A DNA stretch of 60,158 nt from a virus (IMGVR_UViG_3300032050_011077:1-60158), one strand, 5' to 3'. Positions 44,645 to 53,239 are shown, numbered from the stretch's first letter. Notes: generated from the letters alone by a model not told the origin. A program made the numbers and translations.

Positions 44645-45364
44645 TTATTTTTTTAAATAATCGGAAAGTCTTCCCATTAAATCAAGCGATTTGTTAACTG
44701 TTCTTGCAGCTTTCATTTCGTTTTCTTCTTGTAGGTTCTCTTCAAACGCAAATCTTCCATCAGGTTCAGTAAATAAATAAGCTCCTGGTGTTGACGGTGA
44801 AGATACTAAGTCAAAACAAATTAATTCAAAATCATCTTGTACTTCATTTTGGTCACCTACTTTTTTTAAAGAACCTACCCCTCTTGATGATATACCTAAC
44901 GTTACACCTAATCTTAATAGGTTTGCTGCTTGGTCACCCTTTGTTGACACAATACCTCTTTCATGGAACCCTGGTGAGGTTAGAAGTAATAACTTACCTA
45001 ATAGAACATTACCATCCCACCACATCTCTGTAATCATGTGTGATACTCTATCCAAATCTATTAACGAAGATTCAGGATGGTTAAGTTCAGATAAGGCAGT
45101 TTTTTTACCTATATAATTTTTTATATAATTTTCAGATTCTCTCTTTAAAATTCTTTCAGGATATATTCTACCATTTCTATTTGGTGTGTTATATTTTTGT
45201 AGAACGGCATAAAACTCAAATGGTTTTGAATAATCTTTAAAGTCCCTACTTTCTTGTAAGAATGTTTGATTATGTTTTTCTGTTGGGGAAACATATCCCG
45301 CATCCATCTCAATTAAAATACCTCTTCCTGTCTCTCTTGGGCCTAATATTTTATAATTTTGCAT
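44645..45364 (-). CDS. 21: Prohead protease, T4 gp21-like (S80 family)
   Basis: 239 residues; T4 gp21 has 212. ALSELNHPESSLIDLDRVSH carries the catalytic His96, LGISSRGVGS the nucleophile Ser (159/160), and CFDLVSSPSTPGAYL the acid Asp185 region, all in family order. It is a serine protease active inside the prohead that cuts after (L/I)-x-E. Candidate sites in this window are capsid INE-Ala and the N-termini of several small late proteins. The start at 45364 follows the late-type motif by 15 nt. Placed between portal and scaffold genes as in T4. Confidence 0.95.
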   Translation of the reverse strand: MQNYKILGPRETGRGILIEMDAGYVSPTEKHNQTFLQESRDFKDYSKPFEFYAVLQKYNTPNRNGRIYPERILKRESENYIKNYIGKKTALSELNHPESSLIDLDRVSHMITEMWWDGNVLLGKLLLLTSPGFHERGIVSTKGDQAANLLRLGVTLGISSRGVGSLKKVGDQNEVQDDFELICFDLVSSPSTPGAYLFTEPDGRFAFEENLQEENEMKAARTVNKSLDLMGRLSDYLKK

Positions 45365-45379
45365 TTTACCTTTTTATTA

Positions 45380-45387
45380 GATAAATA
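45380..45387 (-). promoter_or_regulatory. Late-type motif TATTTATC before the protease gene
   Basis: Reads TATTTATC on the minus strand, 15 nt before the ATG at 45364. Confidence 0.5.
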
Positions 45388-45852
45388 TTAAATACTTTCT
45401 AATTTATCGGTAGTATTTAATTTATCCTTTTTAGTTAAATAAAATTTAAAATATTTTGAAGGTTTAAAACAGTATTTGTCTATTTGTGATATTATATTTT
45501 TTAATTCATTTTTTAACTCTGTTGATTTAAACCCCATTTCTGTTTTAACAAAAAGAGTTATTTCTAAATTCATGAAAGACCGTTTTTTAATTGATATTCC
45601 ACTTGTTCTTAAATCTAAATCAACAATAAATTTATCATTAAATAAATCTTTGTTAATCATATCACCAAGAGTTGTTTTTATATTTTTGTTGAGTATTGAT
45701 ACAGGTCGTGACCAATCCATTTCTAAACCTTTTGGTTCAACCCAAGATTGGATGTTTAAGTAAATAGATTTTAAGTTTTTCGAATCCACAGTTCCATACG
45801 AACACTTTATTTGTTTGTAACCTTTGATTACACAACTTTTTCCTTTTTTCAT
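45388..45852 (-). CDS. Basic hypothetical protein in the head module
   Basis: 154 residues, Lys-rich, alternating beta strands and helices (SCVIKGYKQIKCSYGTVD, FIVDLDLRTSGISIKKRSFMNLEITLFVKTE). No family recognised. It lies between the protease gene and the divergent bS21 gene. The stop abuts the late motif of the protease gene. A head-assembly role is possible by position only. Confidence 0.6.
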   Translation of the reverse strand: MKKGKSCVIKGYKQIKCSYGTVDSKNLKSIYLNIQSWVEPKGLEMDWSRPVSILNKNIKTTLGDMINKDLFNDKFIVDLDLRTSGISIKKRSFMNLEITLFVKTEMGFKSTELKNELKNIISQIDKYCFKPSKYFKFYLTKKDKLNTTDKLESI

Positions 45853-45922
45853 TTACAATTTTTTCATATCTTCGTTTATTTATATATTAATAATAACACA
45901 CAAAAATATAGTTGTCAAAAAA

Positions 45923-46108
45923 ATGTTAATTATCCCTGTCAGAAATAACGAGGTGGAAAAAGCTTTAAAAATGTTTAAACAAAAAGTAGTTAAAACTCAA
46001 CTTGTAAAAAAATTACAGGAAGGAAAATACTACAAAAAAAAATCTGACACAAAACGTCAGATTTTAAAAAATGCAATTTATAAAAATTCAAAGAATACTG
46101 AATTATAA
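45923..46108 (+). CDS. rpsU: Phage-encoded ribosomal protein bS21
   Basis: 61 residues, close to the usual 60-70. MLIIPVRNNEVEKALKMFKQ, then VVKTQLVKKLQEGKYYKKK and KRQILKNAIYKN match bS21 along the whole length, notably the Bacteroidetes start MLIIPV and the 'E.AL..FK.K..KT.....L....Y.KK' core. The longer in-frame ORF from 45824 has a hydrophobic, non-homologous start and is rejected. bS21 binds the 30S subunit near the 3' end of 16S rRNA; in Bacteroidetes bS21 helps hide the anti-Shine-Dalgarno. The gene points opposite to its head-gene neighbours, and its stop overlaps that of the convergent gene by 6 bp. Confidence 0.93.
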   Translation: MLIIPVRNNEVEKALKMFKQKVVKTQLVKKLQEGKYYKKKSDTKRQILKNAIYKNSKNTEL

Positions 46109-46813
46109 ATTTTGAGTTAAACTCAATAACTTAATATATTCTTTTTTAGATGGTTTAGAATTTGTAATTCTTTCTTTTGTCTCAATTAAAACATTTTTAA
46201 GTTCTTCATCAGATTCTGAAATTAATGTATCAATTTTTTGAACAGCATTTTCTTTTAATTCATCAAATTTACTTTTTAAATTTTCTTCTTTTGAAGTTAA
46301 AATTTCTTTAATTGAATTTCTTTCTGATTCAGTTAAATTTTCTAAATATTTTTCAGCAGTTTTATTAGCAACTTTTAACATTGAACTAATTGGAACTTTG
46401 GGTGTTTTACTTTCAACAATTGGTTTAGTTTTAGTTAAACTTTCAACAATTTTCTTTTTAGCAATTGATTTTTTTTCAGGTTTAATCAAATCACCATACA
46501 ATAAATCATCAATAGTTTCATATTTGTTTTCTAAAACTATATCCTTTGTCCAACTTTTAATAAACTTATTTGTTGATTCTGAAAGTTTCAAATTTCTAAA
46601 TTCTGAAACCATATCCTCAACCAAGTAATTGGAAGTTTCTTTATCTAAACCTTTGTTTTCATTTAGGTTGTCATAAATTGACATCATTTTAACAAAATCT
46701 TTATTTTTTAATAGTTTTTTGTTAAAAAGATACATATCAGTTTTAAGAGTTTCATTTTTGAATGACTCTACCAACTTATTTTCTACTAGTGTTTTAATTA
46801 TTCCGAATCTCAT
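46103..46813 (-). CDS. Helical late protein, possible head-core component
   Basis: 236 residues, Lys/Glu/Ser-rich and almost all helix (LTKTKPIVESKTPKVPISSMLKVANKTAEKYLENLTESERNSIKEIL). N-terminus MRFGIIKTLVENKLVESFKNE has LVE sites of the prohead-protease type. Located between portal and protease genes, where T4 carries small core proteins (gp67, gp68), so a core or scaffold function is reasonable but unproven. A late motif lies 16 nt before the ATG. Confidence 0.65.
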   Translation of the reverse strand: MRFGIIKTLVENKLVESFKNETLKTDMYLFNKKLLKNKDFVKMMSIYDNLNENKGLDKETSNYLVEDMVSEFRNLKLSESTNKFIKSWTKDIVLENKYETIDDLLYGDLIKPEKKSIAKKKIVESLTKTKPIVESKTPKVPISSMLKVANKTAEKYLENLTESERNSIKEILTSKEENLKSKFDELKENAVQKIDTLISESDEELKNVLIETKERITNSKPSKKEYIKLLSLTQNL

Positions 46814-46829
46814 TTTATAATAATTTAAT

Positions 46830-46837
46830 TATAAATA
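46830..46837 (-). promoter_or_regulatory. Late-type motif TATTTATA before the core-protein candidate
   Basis: Reads TATTTATA on the minus strand 16 nt before the ATG at 46813, between the portal gene's end and the core-protein candidate. Confidence 0.5.
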
Positions 46838-48685
46838 TCAATCCTTTAATAGTTTATCCAATTGATTTCCAATTTCACCCAATGATTCTTGAACTCTACC
46901 TAAATCAATCAGTTCATCTTCATTTAACATTCCACTATTTTCTAATAAAATATTAAGTCCTGAATTACGTTTTTCTATGTTTTCAGGAACTGTACCCGCA
47001 CCTTCTGCCGGTGGTGGGGCAGGACTTTCAGATGGTGGTGCAGCACTTTCGGAACCACCTCCAAATCCTTCCATTCCTCCTAATCCTGATTCAGGTGGTG
47101 CTCCCCCACCTTCTGATGGGGCACCTGCTGGTTCACCCTCTTTTTTACCATATAATTTATCTAAATTATCAAATAAACCTGTATGAGTAATAACTTCAGC
47201 AGTTTTCTTAAGTTCTTCACCAACGGCTCTTTCAATACGTTGTTGTTGTAAGTCAAGTTTAATTTCTTCATCAGAAAACCCAAGAATGTGTTTCTTAGCC
47301 CATGACATAGACACTGGTGCAATTCCACTACCAGGGTCAGCAACTAAATCCTTATATAATAAAATCTTTTCTTTCCATACATCAATTTTCATCAAATCTG
47401 CCTGAGTTGACGGATTTGTTAAACTAAGTTGGAAATTTGATATTTCATCTTCAAAACCTAAAATGAATAAATGTATAATAGCAATTTTATTCAATTCAGA
47501 AATCATATTTTTTTGAATTCTGTTAATAGTTCTTGCAAAACGAATATCTTGTAGTGATAAATTTTTACCGTCACCAACAGTTTCTTCAAAACCTAAAAAC
47601 GCTTTAGGTACTCTTAAAGCTGTTAATAATTTCTTTTGGATATATTCGATATCCGCAATTTCAGATAGGTTCTGTGCCCCCGCTAATGTCTCAATAGGAC
47701 TTGCCTGTGCGGTATCTCTAACAGGAACGAAATAATCTTGGTCAACCGCCATCTGATTAAATCTCATATCTACATTACCCGATTTTGGGTCAACAGTTTG
47801 ACTTCTCTTAAATTTATTCGCAAATCTTTGGATATATGGTTCAACATCCGCATCATCCATATTTCCAACAAACACTTTAAATACACGTCTTTCAGGAGCT
47901 CTTGATGTTCTGTAAATTAACATCGCATCTTCTGATAACAATAATTGTTTCCAAATACGACGAGCTTTTTCTAACATAGATGTACCATAAGGTAATCTTC
48001 TATCATCACCTAATAATCTGAAGTGAGCAATTTCCCAAGTATTAAATTCTAAATCTTTCTGTTTCCATTTAAACTTTAAATGTTTTTTTTCAGGATTAGT
48101 AGTTGAATCAGTTGAATGTGAACCCATACCCGCTTCCAATCGTTCAATTTCAATAATTGGTAACTGCATACATCCTACAACACCTTTTTCAGGGTCTAAT
48201 TTTATATAAACAAAGTTATCACCATACTTACATGTGTTTCTTGTCCACATGGGTAAGTTAGTGTTAATATCTAAAGCGTTATTAAACAAATCCCCAAGAA
48301 TTGATTTAATTCTTGACGATTCAGAATAAATTTGTAACATGTAACCATCTTGATTGATGGTGGTAGATTCCTCAGCGTAAATGTCTAAAGCAGCACCAAT
48401 TTCAGGTGTAAACTCCATTGACTCATAGTCATAAAAAGATGCTAAACGGGTTGGTTCGTAATAAACTGCTTGAGTATATAGATTATTTTCAATTCGACCC
48501 CATTGGTTCGCCAAATAATATGTTTGTTGAGCTTGAAGTTTCTCTCTTTCGTATTCGGCCTTTGAGGTTGTTTTTAATAACTCGCTTTTATCATATTTGT
48601 ATGTAGGGTAATCCTGACCTAATAATGAATTAGGGCCAAAGGTCTGTGATAACCTTTGCCATACCGTTAGTTTATTTTCACTCAT
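46838..48685 (-). CDS. 20: Portal protein, T4 gp20-like
   Basis: 615 residues; T4 gp20 has 524. Signatures: EFTPEIGAALDIYAEESTTINQDG near the N-terminus, RNTCKYGDNFVYIKLDPEKGVVG, and YRTSRAPERRVFKVFVGNMDDADVEPYIQRF, with IEYIQKKLLTALRVPKAFLGFE later. It forms the dodecameric ring at the portal vertex and guides DNA entry. The C-terminus has a Gly/Pro/Glu/Ala-rich extension (EGGGAPPESGLGGMEGFGGG, ESPAPPPAEG), then a helical tail. The start codon follows a 37-bp gap after a 39-residue ORF. Strand and order match the T4 head module. Confidence 0.95.
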   Translation of the reverse strand: MSENKLTVWQRLSQTFGPNSLLGQDYPTYKYDKSELLKTTSKAEYEREKLQAQQTYYLANQWGRIENNLYTQAVYYEPTRLASFYDYESMEFTPEIGAALDIYAEESTTINQDGYMLQIYSESSRIKSILGDLFNNALDINTNLPMWTRNTCKYGDNFVYIKLDPEKGVVGCMQLPIIEIERLEAGMGSHSTDSTTNPEKKHLKFKWKQKDLEFNTWEIAHFRLLGDDRRLPYGTSMLEKARRIWKQLLLSEDAMLIYRTSRAPERRVFKVFVGNMDDADVEPYIQRFANKFKRSQTVDPKSGNVDMRFNQMAVDQDYFVPVRDTAQASPIETLAGAQNLSEIADIEYIQKKLLTALRVPKAFLGFEETVGDGKNLSLQDIRFARTINRIQKNMISELNKIAIIHLFILGFEDEISNFQLSLTNPSTQADLMKIDVWKEKILLYKDLVADPGSGIAPVSMSWAKKHILGFSDEEIKLDLQQQRIERAVGEELKKTAEVITHTGLFDNLDKLYGKKEGEPAGAPSEGGGAPPESGLGGMEGFGGGSESAAPPSESPAPPPAEGAGTVPENIEKRNSGLNILLENSGMLNEDELIDLGRVQESLGEIGNQLDKLLKD

Positions 48686-48722
48686 ATCTAAAGTATAATT
48701 TGTTTAAACAACACTATAAATG

Positions 48723-48842
48723 TTATTTACTAGGTTTTTTATCACTTACAGGTAATTTTACAGTTTGTACCCCTTGTCCGGATACTTTACTTCTTGTACC
48801 TGCGTTATATGTTCCTGATTTTTGTCTTTTTATATATCCCAT
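48723..48842 (-). CDS. 39-residue basic peptide between terminase and portal genes
   Basis: An intact ATG-to-TAA frame of 40 codons on the minus strand. The product starts MGYIKRQKSGTYNAGTRSK and ends PVSDKKPSK; it is strongly basic and probably disordered. It begins 4 nt after the terminase stop and fills an otherwise empty gap in a densely packed module, with codon use like its neighbours. T4 has no clear equivalent at this place. A CATTTATA box (48715-48722) follows its stop, before the portal ATG. Function unknown; DNA or terminase contact is conceivable. Confidence 0.6.
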   Translation of the reverse strand: MGYIKRQKSGTYNAGTRSKVSGQGVQTVKLPVSDKKPSK

Positions 48843-48846
48843 AATT

Positions 48847-50592
48847 TTATCTCCTTCCTCCGAATAACCATAAATAGTTTTCATAATCACTTTTTGTGGC
48901 TTCTCGTTTAAAGTTTTCTTGATGTTGAGGGACTACCGGGTCCATGAATTGTTTTCGATTATATTCATTTGTATTAACAGTCCATGAATTAATCATTGCC
49001 TTTGTTTGATTTGTTACCTTATTAAGTGACGTAAATGATGATTCACCAACATAAAGAGCCATAGCTACTGACATAATTAAATCATCGTGTTGTCCTTTTT
49101 GGTGGTCAGGTCTTCCATTTATATAAATAAATGTGTTCATTTCATTTAACAATCTACTTGAATTTATTTTAAAACCATGTCTTAAATATTCTTCAAAGGT
49201 TGCAATAATTTGAACTCTCTTAGCATTAAAGTTAATTCCTGGTATTTTTTCAGTAGCCTTTGGGTCATATTTCCATTTATTTGAGATATCTACACCGTCA
49301 ACGTACATATTCTTATACCCTAACTCTCTAAGTCTTAAGGACGTTGTAACACCCATACCACCTGTAATATCTATTACAATAAATGCGTTATACATATTAC
49401 CCCATTTAAAACATATTTCCGCTAATGTGTCAGGAGGAAGTTTTCCAACATACTCAGCAACTTGTTCTCTTGTATCAAAATCAATGATTTGGAATGTTGA
49501 GAAGTCCTCACTATCCCCACGAGATACGTCAACACCCATAATGTATTTTTTACCCATTTCAGGTTCTTTCCAAATCCAAAGTCCACCACCCATCATCTTT
49601 GTGGATGGTTCTTTAACCATATTAATTCTTAAATTTTCCAATAAATCCGAATCAAATACGTTATCCCCCGAACCAAGAAATGCACATTCTAATTCCTGAC
49701 TAACTTTACGTTTGTCATATTTAAGTTTTTTAACCATTGATTCATACCAAGAAGAACTTGGTTTATATCCCTGAGCAATCAATTGTCTTATTTCATCAAA
49801 GTTTTTTTCTTTATTGTTATAGTCAATAATTTCAACAGTTTGATATTCATTACGATTTAAATAATAATGAATAATATCTTTTACATTTATTAATGATAAA
49901 TCTTTAGCATATCTTGGGTCTTTCCACCAAACCATTTCGGAAACTTTAAATTCATTCATTCCCTTTAACGCTTGGTCATATATACCATAATAAATTGGGT
50001 CATATCCATTTGGTGTTGATACAACTATAACCTTACCACCTGTGGATAAGGATGCCATACAAGCCGCCCAAAAATCATCATCGGCATCAATATACGCCGC
50101 CTCGTCAAATATCAAGATTGTTGGTGTATAACCACGAAGAGCATCTTTAGATGTCGCAACTGCTTTAACTTCACATCCATTTGTTAATTTAAAATGTCTT
50201 TGTGAGTTTTTTTCAGCAGAAAAACCAACACCTACCCAACTAGGCCATTGTTCAGTAAATCCTCTAATTTTATTTGCAACCTCAACTGCTGTATCTAATT
50301 TGTTAGCAATAACCAATATTTTTTCAGGGCTATTCTTTTTAGCAAAAACAAGTTTTTTTGATGACCAAGCGGCTGTCACAGTTGATACACCTGCCTGTCG
50401 ATACTTTAATGCAATATTTTCGTTATAGTTTTCATAATCTTCAACCAAACTAACTTGGTCAGGAAATAATTCTAATGGGACATACTTTTGAACAGTGTTG
50501 TCATATGTCTGTAAATAAGTTTTAAGGGCGTATGGTGTTGATTTCATACACTTGGCATACTCCATTAAAACTGCTTCTCTTGATAAACTCAT
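48847..50592 (-). CDS. 17: Terminase large subunit, T4 gp17-like
   Basis: 581 residues. ATPase half: KYRQAGVSTVTAAW (Walker A variant RQAGVST, 65-71), ILIFDEAAYID (Walker B, 160-169), VVSTPNG (coupling motif). Nuclease half: YIMGVDVSRGDSEDFSTFQIID, then FIVIDITGGMGVTTSLRLRE and KGQHDDLIMSVAMAL, the RNase H-like acidic triad. It packages DNA into the prohead and cuts the concatemer. A late motif lies 4 nt before the ATG. No small terminase is visible in the window. Confidence 0.96.
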   Translation of the reverse strand: MSLSREAVLMEYAKCMKSTPYALKTYLQTYDNTVQKYVPLELFPDQVSLVEDYENYNENIALKYRQAGVSTVTAAWSSKKLVFAKKNSPEKILVIANKLDTAVEVANKIRGFTEQWPSWVGVGFSAEKNSQRHFKLTNGCEVKAVATSKDALRGYTPTILIFDEAAYIDADDDFWAACMASLSTGGKVIVVSTPNGYDPIYYGIYDQALKGMNEFKVSEMVWWKDPRYAKDLSLINVKDIIHYYLNRNEYQTVEIIDYNNKEKNFDEIRQLIAQGYKPSSSWYESMVKKLKYDKRKVSQELECAFLGSGDNVFDSDLLENLRINMVKEPSTKMMGGGLWIWKEPEMGKKYIMGVDVSRGDSEDFSTFQIIDFDTREQVAEYVGKLPPDTLAEICFKWGNMYNAFIVIDITGGMGVTTSLRLRELGYKNMYVDGVDISNKWKYDPKATEKIPGINFNAKRVQIIATFEEYLRHGFKINSSRLLNEMNTFIYINGRPDHQKGQHDDLIMSVAMALYVGESSFTSLNKVTNQTKAMINSWTVNTNEYNRKQFMDPVVPQHQENFKREATKSDYENYLWLFGGRR

Positions 50593-50596
50593 ATAC

Positions 50597-50604
50597 TATA
50601 AATA
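50597..50604 (-). promoter_or_regulatory. Late-type motif TATTTATA before the terminase gene
   Basis: Reads TATTTATA on the minus strand, 4 nt before the ATG at 50592. Confidence 0.5.
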
Positions 50605-50624
50605 TAAAATTTATCTTAAAATAG

Positions 50625-50650
50625 AAAACCCTTCATCTCTGAAGGGTTTT
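50625..50650. terminator. Terminator after the 431-residue gene
   Basis: AAAACCCTTCA-TCTC-TGAAGGGTTTT, an 11-bp perfect hairpin between the stop at 50658 and the terminase start. T and A tracts in both arms allow two-way action. Confidence 0.9.
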
Positions 50651-50657
50651 AAAGTTT

Positions 50658-51953
50658 TTAGTTGATGCCTAATCCTTTTAAGAAATCATCAAAATCCTCA
50701 TCATCATCGTCGTCATCATCCTCATATTTCTTCATAGTATCTTCATATTCTTCTTCTTTAAGTTCAGCAATGATTTCATCAACCATATCTTTTACCATTT
50801 TCTTTCCTTTTGGTGAACCTGATAAAATTTCACGAGCCATTGCAAAGAATTCGTTTGGGGTAAGTTCGGCAAACTTAACAAGGAAATATTGTTGTAAGTT
50901 TCTCTTATCATCATCAAACAATTCATCAGGATAAGCTTCACGAAACTTTTGCCAAATAACCGGCCCTAATCTCATATCCCAAATTTCACCAACAACAGTA
51001 TCTTGTGATTTAATAACCGCTTCTTGTCTTGTCTTATCTTTCGGTAATCCGTATGTTCCTGCAATTTCCATAACACCTTTAGCAAGTTCATGAATAAGGA
51101 TTGGTAAATTAACACCACGAGCCTTTACTGTCGGTGGGTCAGTCTTAGCGTCTAACTCAGACATACCATATGTCGATTCTCCACCACCTGCCATACCTTG
51201 AACCATTGAGTCAGGCATTAACCAATAAAGTGAATCAGCAAATGACATAAAGACACCATACATATTCAATAATCTTGGGTTAATAGCATTTAACTCTCTA
51301 TTTAATAATTCAAACATATAAGAAGATTGTTTAGCCGCTCCTTGAATAAGGGAGTTTATAAACCTTCTTTTAGCCTTTTCTAAATCAAATTTTTCAAATG
51401 AATCCATGAAATCCTCAAGTTGTTCTTGTTCTTCTTCAGAACCAAACATGTTTTCAATTTCTTCTTCACTTGGTTCTTCACCTTTAGCAGATAACTTACT
51501 TGAATCAATGTCATTTGGTTTAACCAACTGAACATCATACTGTAATGCTCCTTCAGGAATACCAAATTCCTTTTGAACAACCTCAATTGCTAATTCTTCC
51601 AAGTATTCTTTGTTTTCAGATTCAATCTGAGCGATTTCTTGCATAGCGTTCATCACCATCATTTGAAGTCTCATCATTGAATTCTGCGAAGTCACATCTT
51701 CAATACCTGTATATCTTTTTAATCTGTTAATAACCTCTTTAAATCTTTGAGACGCAATAAGTTGTTCAAAGTTAGATGGTTTATCCGGACTTTCAGGTGT
51801 TATTTCAGGAAATGCTTTACTACCTGAATGAGGTGTTTCACCTTTCTCAAATTTAGATTGAATATCAGGTGCCATTCTTTCAGGGCCTTCATATCCGATA
51901 GGTGCCTCATTAAGTCGACTAACCAATCTTTTTACTAATTTTTCTTTTTTCAT
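50658..51953 (-). CDS. Late structural-type protein with acidic tail and HELAKG motif
   Basis: 431 residues from the ATG at 51953; a GTG nine bases upstream overlaps the previous stop and is less likely. MKKEKLVKRLVSRLNE-Ala fits the helix-plus-(L/I)xE group. Middle is helical. VNLPILIHELAKGVMEIAGTYG looks like a zinc-peptidase HExxH helix whose final His is Gly, so it is probably not active. The C-terminus ends in a long Asp run (YEDDDDDDDEDFDDFLKG). Probably a head-associated protein; function unknown. Confidence 0.6.
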   Translation of the reverse strand: MKKEKLVKRLVSRLNEAPIGYEGPERMAPDIQSKFEKGETPHSGSKAFPEITPESPDKPSNFEQLIASQRFKEVINRLKRYTGIEDVTSQNSMMRLQMMVMNAMQEIAQIESENKEYLEELAIEVVQKEFGIPEGALQYDVQLVKPNDIDSSKLSAKGEEPSEEEIENMFGSEEEQEQLEDFMDSFEKFDLEKAKRRFINSLIQGAAKQSSYMFELLNRELNAINPRLLNMYGVFMSFADSLYWLMPDSMVQGMAGGGESTYGMSELDAKTDPPTVKARGVNLPILIHELAKGVMEIAGTYGLPKDKTRQEAVIKSQDTVVGEIWDMRLGPVIWQKFREAYPDELFDDDKRNLQQYFLVKFAELTPNEFFAMAREILSGSPKGKKMVKDMVDEIIAELKEEEYEDTMKKYEDDDDDDDEDFDDFLKGLGIN

Positions 51954-51954
51954 C

Positions 51955-52854
51955 TTACTCACCTTTTAATTTAATATTCATTTTACCAAAACTCAAATAA
52001 GATGGTAATTCACCTTTTGGTCTTGGTTCAGTGTCTGGTGCTGGTTTGAAAGGATTTTTTCTAGTCGGAGTAGTTGTCTTTTCCTTTTCCTTAGTTCTTT
52101 CTTTTTCTTTTGTACCAGAACCTTTTGGTCTTGGTTCAGTGTCTGGTGCTGGTTTGAAAGGGTTTTTTCTCGTAGGAGTTGTTGTTTTTTCTTTTTCTTT
52201 TGTTCTTTCTTTTTCTTTTGTTTGTGATTCCAAAATACTTCTGATTAAATCTTTTTTTGTCATAGATGGTCTTAAATTTTCTTCAATGATTTCTCTCATT
52301 TTTCGTTCCAAAATAACTTCATATGGATTTTTACCTTCTTTTAATGACTTTTTGACATCAAGAACACATCTTTCAAATTTCTTATCTTCACCTTTAGTGT
52401 AATCGTCTTTCTTTTTACCTTCTAAACCCAATGATGATGTACAGATAGCCCAAGGATTTTTTTCAACTTTCTTTTTTGTTTTTTTCTTACCCTCAGTCAT
52501 TTCACCTTCAGCTGTTGATATTTTTAAAACTCCGTTTTCCACTTTAGCGGTTGATGGTTTGTTAGGGTCATTTGATTTTGGAATTACCGCCCCTTTATTT
52601 TGAATATCCGATAAAGGTATATTTGTTGTTGTTGTTATATCTTTAGTTTGGGTAATTGCTTCTTTAGTTTCAGATTTTTTACCACTCGAAAACATATTCC
52701 CAATAGGTTTATTCATTTTACCATAACCAATAAATCCATGGGCATTAACCATAGATTCATATAAGGTATTAATTTGTTTTGGAGATTGTTTACTTAAATT
52801 TTCTTTAGTAAAACCTATCTCAACTAATTTTTGAATTTGTTTTTTTATTTCCAT
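51955..52854 (-). CDS. Late protein with 36-residue tandem repeat and Cys module
   Basis: 299 residues from the ATG at 52854. A TTG further upstream would extend it deeper into the previous gene; the chosen start still overlaps it by 35 bp. The middle has KNPWAICTSSLG and KKFERCVLDVKKSLKEGKN, a paired-Cys basic module found in large phages. The C-terminus is two near-identical 36-residue units (TKEKERTKEKEKTTTPTRK, then NPFKPAPDTEPRPKG). Lys/Pro-rich and probably disordered. Likely a late head- or DNA-associated protein. Unknown function. Confidence 0.6.
   Translation of the reverse strand: MEIKKQIQKLVEIGFTKENLSKQSPKQINTLYESMVNAHGFIGYGKMNKPIGNMFSSGKKSETKEAITQTKDITTTTNIPLSDIQNKGAVIPKSNDPNKPSTAKVENGVLKISTAEGEMTEGKKKTKKKVEKNPWAICTSSLGLEGKKKDDYTKGEDKKFERCVLDVKKSLKEGKNPYEVILERKMREIIEENLRPSMTKKDLIRSILESQTKEKERTKEKEKTTTPTRKNPFKPAPDTEPRPKGSGTKEKERTKEKEKTTTPTRKNPFKPAPDTEPRPKGELPSYLSFGKMNIKLKGE
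52013..52228 (-). repeat. Two 108-bp tandem repeats inside a coding region
   Basis: Two in-frame copies of a 108-bp unit (starts at 52013 and 52121), differing at a few third positions. Each codes for a 36-residue Lys/Pro/Thr-rich segment. Confidence 0.9.
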
Positions 52855-53239
52855 CTTCTTCAAACTCTTTATAAAATTCAAGGATTATATCCTTTTCATA
52901 TAATTTATCTTTAACTTGTTGTTCAGTCATTCCAAAGTGAAAAACTAATCTTTCATCTTTATCACTATCTTTTTCCCAAGCTAAAGCTACCACATTATCT
53001 AACGCATCTTTCATACAAAAAAAATCGGAGTTTTGAATGAGCTCCATATCTATTCCGTCTCTATTCAATACTCCTACTTTTTTAATTTCTTCAGTATCAG
53101 GTGGTGTTGGGTTTCCGTTAGCTGGAACTGTGTCCCAATCATCACCAAATACTTCAGTTGTTTGTGAGAAAATAAACTCATAAGTTTTATTTCCTCTATA
53201 ATTTGCCCCTAATCCGTTAACAAAAACTAAATAACTCAT
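52820..53239 (-). CDS. Hypothetical late protein
   Basis: 139 residues of mixed alpha/beta type. MSYLVFVNGLGANYRGNKTYEFIFSQTTE, FGDDWDTVPANGNPTPP and AWEKDSDKDERLVFHFGMTEQQVKDKLYEKD are the clearest segments. No family recognised. ATGA overlap with the acidic gene upstream shows translational coupling. Probably a small virion or assembly factor. Confidence 0.6.
   Translation of the reverse strand: MSYLVFVNGLGANYRGNKTYEFIFSQTTEVFGDDWDTVPANGNPTPPDTEEIKKVGVLNRDGIDMELIQNSDFFCMKDALDNVVALAWEKDSDKDERLVFHFGMTEQQVKDKLYEKDIILEFYKEFEEDGNKKTNSKIS

Noticed and set aside
45824-45922. Longer start for the bS21 gene
   Set aside because: The upstream residues are hydrophobic and not homologous; the match to bS21 begins exactly at MLIIPV (45923).
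50658-51953. Active HExxH protease
   Set aside because: The second His is replaced by Gly (HELAKG), so no zinc site is formed.
52013-52228. Direct repeats as attachment or transposon sites
   Set aside because: Repeats are in-frame, adjacent and inside one gene; no transposase or integrase near.
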